Shown here piece after piece: positions 60,912 to 64,000 of a stretch of 64,000 nt of DNA; the first letter of the stretch is position 1, and every line of letters starts with the position of its first letter. Where the stretch lies: the NCBI RefSeq assembly GCF_048007035.1, contig NZ_CP180355.1:6510001-6574000 (forward strand). Reading direction: 5' to 3'. Source of the DNA: Imperialibacter sp963977595. Lineage in GTDB: Bacteria > Bacteroidota > Bacteroidia > Cytophagales > Cyclobacteriaceae. Under the pieces are notes generated by a model. It ran no database searches and was not told where the DNA came from. It saw only the letters and a list, made by a program, of their open reading frames with translations. The position numbers were made by a program, and so were the translations under genes.

Positions 60912-61673
60912 TTATTTTTTTATCCCTTTTCCAGTAGCGGCCCAATAAATACCACCATATAAGTGATCAAGGAAGGTTTGATCAGAGTAAATAGCGCCAA
61001 TATGGCCCAGGCCTGTGTAGAAAGCCCTGCCTCCATCGTAGTTGTGGTACCAGGCAATTGGATGGAAATCGCCCATGCCCTTTCTTGCTGTGCCACCCCA
61101 ATTGGTTGACGCATCATAGCTTTTTTCATCAACAGTGAGCAGAAACTTCAGGTCATCAGATTTAAATGGCTTTTGGTACTCATACCATTCATCAGTCCAT
61201 AGTAATCTTTTGGGAAAGCGCTCCATTCCCGGAAAATTACTATCTACCACATCCAAATAGGCAGTTTGCTGCTGGGGGTGAACCTGAAACATCATCCCGA
61301 CCATTTTGGTGTACCATTCCCATTCGTATTCGGTGTCGGCTGCGGCATGAATGCCTACCCAGCCCTTACCGGATTTGATGTACTTTTCGAAGGCCGCCTG
61401 CTGCTCATCATTAAGGATGTCGCTGGTAGTGCTGAGGAAGATCACGACATCGTAGTTGGCCAGCTGCTTGTCGTTAAAAACAGAAGCATTTTCCTGCCAG
61501 TCGACACTGAAATTGTGGCGAGCTGCCAGGGCACGGACGCCATCTACTCCTTCGTGAATAGACACATGATGGAAACCGGCTGTTTTGGTAAAAAGGAGTA
61601 CCTTGAATTGCTGAGCCTGCGAAACAGACACAATGCAAATGGCAAAAAGCAATGAAAGTATGTTTTTCAACAT
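60912..61673 (-). CDS. Secreted ThuA-domain protein
   Basis: A 253-residue protein from the ATG at 61673, chosen because MLKNILSLLFAICIVSVSQAQ is a signal peptide. It contains the ThuA/glutamine-amidotransferase-like pattern: KVLLFTKTAGFHHVSIHEGV, YDVVIFLSTTSDILNDEQQAAF, GWVGIHAAADTEYEWEWY, DEWYEYQKPFK and PIAWYHNYDGGRAFYTGLGH. ThuA-like proteins lack the catalytic cysteine of true amidotransferases. They are often linked to trehalose or 3-keto-sugar use and usually stand beside or fused to sugar dehydrogenases, as in the large protein at 55759. The exact reaction is unknown. Confidence 0.88.
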   Translation of the reverse strand: MLKNILSLLFAICIVSVSQAQQFKVLLFTKTAGFHHVSIHEGVDGVRALAARHNFSVDWQENASVFNDKQLANYDVVIFLSTTSDILNDEQQAAFEKYIKSGKGWVGIHAAADTEYEWEWYTKMVGMMFQVHPQQQTAYLDVVDSNFPGMERFPKRLLWTDEWYEYQKPFKSDDLKFLLTVDEKSYDASTNWGGTARKGMGDFHPIAWYHNYDGGRAFYTGLGHIGAIYSDQTFLDHLYGGIYWAATGKGIKK

Positions 61674-61991
61674 GGTTTTTAGGGGTTTTAGGTCTTCGTA
61701 AATAATTGATAGTAAGTAAACATGCGAGTATATCACGCCTGCACATTTCAGGCTATGAAAAGTGCTCAGGCTCCTGCTCAAACAAAGCTTAAGTATCGAC
61801 TGTAATTACGCCAGAAACTATGAATTTACCTACAATGGTGTGCAGCAGACACCCATGAAAGGGATGAATGGCCTCCCTCCTGCTACAGCTCCCTGAGAAA
61901 CCTGCCATTTTGAAGTATTGCTGCTAAATTCCCGTCATTTGTTGCAGCCTATCTATCATTTTATTCACTAAATTCACAAGAAAGTCTCATT

Positions 61992-64000
61992 TTGAAGAAG
62001 GCGATCATCATCTGCTGTCTATGGATCACTGGTGCCTTTTGCTCCTTTGCACAGAGCTCCAGGGTAGACAGCCTTGTTCAAATTGTGAAGCTTCACCCGA
62101 ATGACACTATTGGTTCGAATGCCTTGCTTGGGCTAGTCAGCGAATTTTTAAGAGTTGATTTTGACAAAGCCAAACTATATGCCTTTCAAGCAATTTCTCT
62201 TACTGACTCCCTTCACCATCTTAGTGGCATAAGTGCCTCCTATCTGTACCTGGTAGCCCTCTATCAGAATTCTGGCCGCCAGGACAGCGCCCGGCACTAC
62301 CTGGGTCAACTGCAAATGCTGGCAGAAGCCAACCCCTCGAACTGGAAACTGACAGCTAACTATAATCAATCGGCAGGACTGTACTACAAAAATCAGGGTG
62401 ACGTTAAGAAGGCCCTTCCTTACCTTCTGGAGAATCTCAAATTTGCGAAGCTAAATAGTGAAGGTACAGCTGGTCTTTATCTTAATATTGGAAATGCCTA
62501 TTTCAATCTCTCCGACTACCGCAACGCCATGCATTATCATTTGGAGGGCCTGGTCACCTTTGAGAAAGTCAACAGTTTAAGAGGGCAATCATTTTGTTTG
62601 CAAAGTCTGGGCAACGATCTCTTTCATCTCGGTCAGTTCGAGCTATCAAAAAAATACTACCAGCAAGCGATGAAACTAAAGGAGCAGCTCAACGATAAAC
62701 GGGGGCTGATCACTACCTGGTCTGGCGCTGGCGACGTGTACAAAGAGCTGATGCAGTATGGGCTTTCTGAAAAATACTATCTGCAGGCAATATCCGCTTC
62801 CAGAGAAATGAAGCTGCCAAGCGAAGAAATGAGGGCACTCTACCAAATAGGGTTGCTTTATAAAAGAATGAAAAAATTTGACATAGCTCGTCAAAATATT
62901 GATCAGAGCCTCGTTCTGGCGATGCACATGGGCGACAGTACAGGAAGCGCCAAAGCCAGGTCGGAGTTGGTAGGAATTACTCTGGTTGAACAGTCTCAAA
63001 AGGACGACGAAAACACCCTAGTTGCTAGCTTAAAAACGGTGACCGAGGCCGGCGACAGAAACGGGGAAATGGTGGAATATGGCCGGTTAAGTGAGTACTA
63101 TGCTTTGAACGGGCAGTACAAAAAAGCATTTGAATACGTTAAAAAGTATGACCAGCTCAAAGATGAGATTGAAGGCGTGGAAGTATTGCTTGAGCTGAGA
63201 GAACTCGAAGGGCAATACCAAACCGAAAAAAAGGAGCGGGAAATTGAGCTTTTGAAAAAAGATCAGGAGCTCCAGGCGCTGGCGCTGGATCGGGAACGTG
63301 CCAATGTGATCATTATAGCAGTTGTACTGGCATCTGTAGTGCTGACCGGCTTTTTGCTTGTCAATAGGTACAGGGTGGTAGCCCTGGCAAAAAGAACTAT
63401 AGAAATGGAAAGGATGCGCAATGCCATTGCCAGAGACCTTCACGATGACATTGGTTCAACGCTATCCAGCATCAATATTATGAGCCAACTTGCCCTCAAA
63501 GAAAATAACGGGCACGCCGGGCAATACTTTCAAAGTATCCATGAGCACTCGTCCAAGATCATGGAGAGCATGTCGGACATTGTTTGGTCTATCAACCCCA
63601 ACAATGACTCACTGGAGCAGGTTCTGGTGAAAATGAAGGAGTTCGCTGCCGAAATACTCGAGCCAAAAGGGATCGCTTTTTTATTTCAGGGGATTGATGA
63701 AGTAAAAAACATAGAGCTGGCTTCTGAAAAGAGAAAAAATGTGTTTCTCATCTTCAAGGAAGCCATTAACAACGCCGCCAAGTACAGTAACGCTTCAGAA
63801 ATTGTCATTCAGGTGGCAGGACAAAATGGGAATATTATTTTCTCCATTAGCGACAATGGCAAAGGCTTTGACCCTGAGAAGGTGAAGCCTGGAAACGGGC
63901 TGAAGAACATGGAAGTTCGGGCAAAGAATTTGTTCGGCGAACTTAGCCGCACCAGTGCCGTTGGAAGTGGCACGCAAATCAGTTTTGAATTCCCTATCAC
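61992..64000 (+). CDS. TPR-containing sensor histidine kinase (3' truncated by the window)
   Basis: The frame is open from a TTG at 61992 to the last base. The TTG is chosen because it begins a signal peptide (KKAIIICCLWITGAFCSFAQ) and no ATG is in frame nearby. About 669 residues are visible. Several TPR repeats (from about 60 to 390; for example SEKYYLQAISASREMK) are followed by a coiled coil, one membrane helix (NVIIIAVVLASVVLTGFLLV, about 436-455) and a NarL-type kinase (RDLHDDIGSTLSSINIMSQLA, the HDD phospho-acceptor, then NAAKYSNASEI and DNGKGFDP of the ATPase). Its partner regulator, probably LuxR-type, would lie beyond the window. Confidence 0.87.
   Translation, partial: MKKAIIICCLWITGAFCSFAQSSRVDSLVQIVKLHPNDTIGSNALLGLVSEFLRVDFDKAKLYAFQAISLTDSLHHLSGISASYLYLVALYQNSGRQDSARHYLGQLQMLAEANPSNWKLTANYNQSAGLYYKNQGDVKKALPYLLENLKFAKLNSEGTAGLYLNIGNAYFNLSDYRNAMHYHLEGLVTFEKVNSLRGQSFCLQSLGNDLFHLGQFELSKKYYQQAMKLKEQLNDKRGLITTWSGAGDVYKELMQYGLSEKYYLQAISASREMKLPSEEMRALYQIGLLYKRMKKFDIARQNIDQSLVLAMHMGDSTGSAKARSELVGITLVEQSQKDDENTLVASLKTVTEAGDRNGEMVEYGRLSEYYALNGQYKKAFEYVKKYDQLKDEIEGVEVLLELRELEGQYQTEKKEREIELLKKDQELQALALDRERANVIIIAVVLASVVLTGFLLVNRYRVVALAKRTIEMERMRNAIARDLHDDIGSTLSSINIMSQLALKENNGHAGQYFQSIHEHSSKIMESMSDIVWSINPNNDSLEQVLVKMKEFAAEILEPKGIAFLFQGIDEVKNIELASEKRKNVFLIFKEAINNAAKYSNASEIVIQVAGQNGNIIFSISDNGKGFDPEKVKPGNGLKNMEVRAKNLFGELSRTSAVGSGTQISFEFPI

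Overview
The window is a chromosomal stretch of a Bacteroidota bacterium, most likely a free-living or marine Cytophagales-type organism (inference). The evidence is a 287-residue primary sigma factor of the Bacteroidota form, promoters of the TTG / TAnnTTTG type, a hybrid two-component system (sensor, receiver and AraC domains in one protein), the bacillithiol enzyme BshB1, many Tat- or lipoprotein-exported sugar enzymes, and a GIY-YIG gene family placed directly behind a tRNA. There is no phage, integron, CRISPR array or rRNA operon.

Bases 1-30636 are mostly carbohydrate catabolism: two Tat-exported TIM-barrel epimerase-like proteins, an aldo/keto reductase, the hybrid sensor, a TolB-like protein, a YdjC-type deacetylase and a DUF1080 lipoprotein. 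Two short operons look like an oxidative sugar-acid route. Genes at 11343-14992 encode a ketoglutarate-semialdehyde dehydrogenase, a DUF6786-like lipoprotein and an FAH-family keto-deoxy-sugar-acid dehydratase. Genes at 20926-24546 encode an epimerase, an enolase-superfamily sugar-acid dehydratase, a VOC protein and a D-2-hydroxyacid dehydrogenase. A 1053-residue haem protein (17669), a sensor kinase, an LLM flavoprotein and a GH28 pectinase complete the region.

Bases 31315-44050 are a conserved housekeeping block, nearly all on the minus strand: tRNA-Thr, DUF349 protein, AlgH, pdxH (plus strand), bshB1, an M23/LysM peptidase, trxB, rpoD, pnp, rpsO, an LptF/LptG permease and a START-like protein.

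Bases 44218-45967 are the most unusual part. A promoter is followed by a hairpin-invaded pseudo-tRNA-Met, an intact tRNA-Met(CAT), and then a 358-bp tandem array. Each unit is tRNA terminator, GIY-YIG nuclease gene, and a 3'-half tRNA-Met that carries a palindrome. The copies decay with distance from the intact tRNA. About 13 kb away, tRNA-Thr has a matching decayed duplicate with GC-rich palindromes in its arms. I propose a tRNA-targeting GIY-YIG/palindrome mini-element that accretes at tRNA genes; this is inference from sequence layout.

Bases 46116-64000 hold a transporter/acetyltransferase pair, a DapA-family/epimerase pair, a tandem alpha/beta hydrolase, hemN, a class A beta-lactamase-like lipoprotein, a large sugar dehydrogenase-cytochrome-CBM fusion, a DUF3750 protein, a ThuA protein, and a TPR sensor kinase cut by the right edge.
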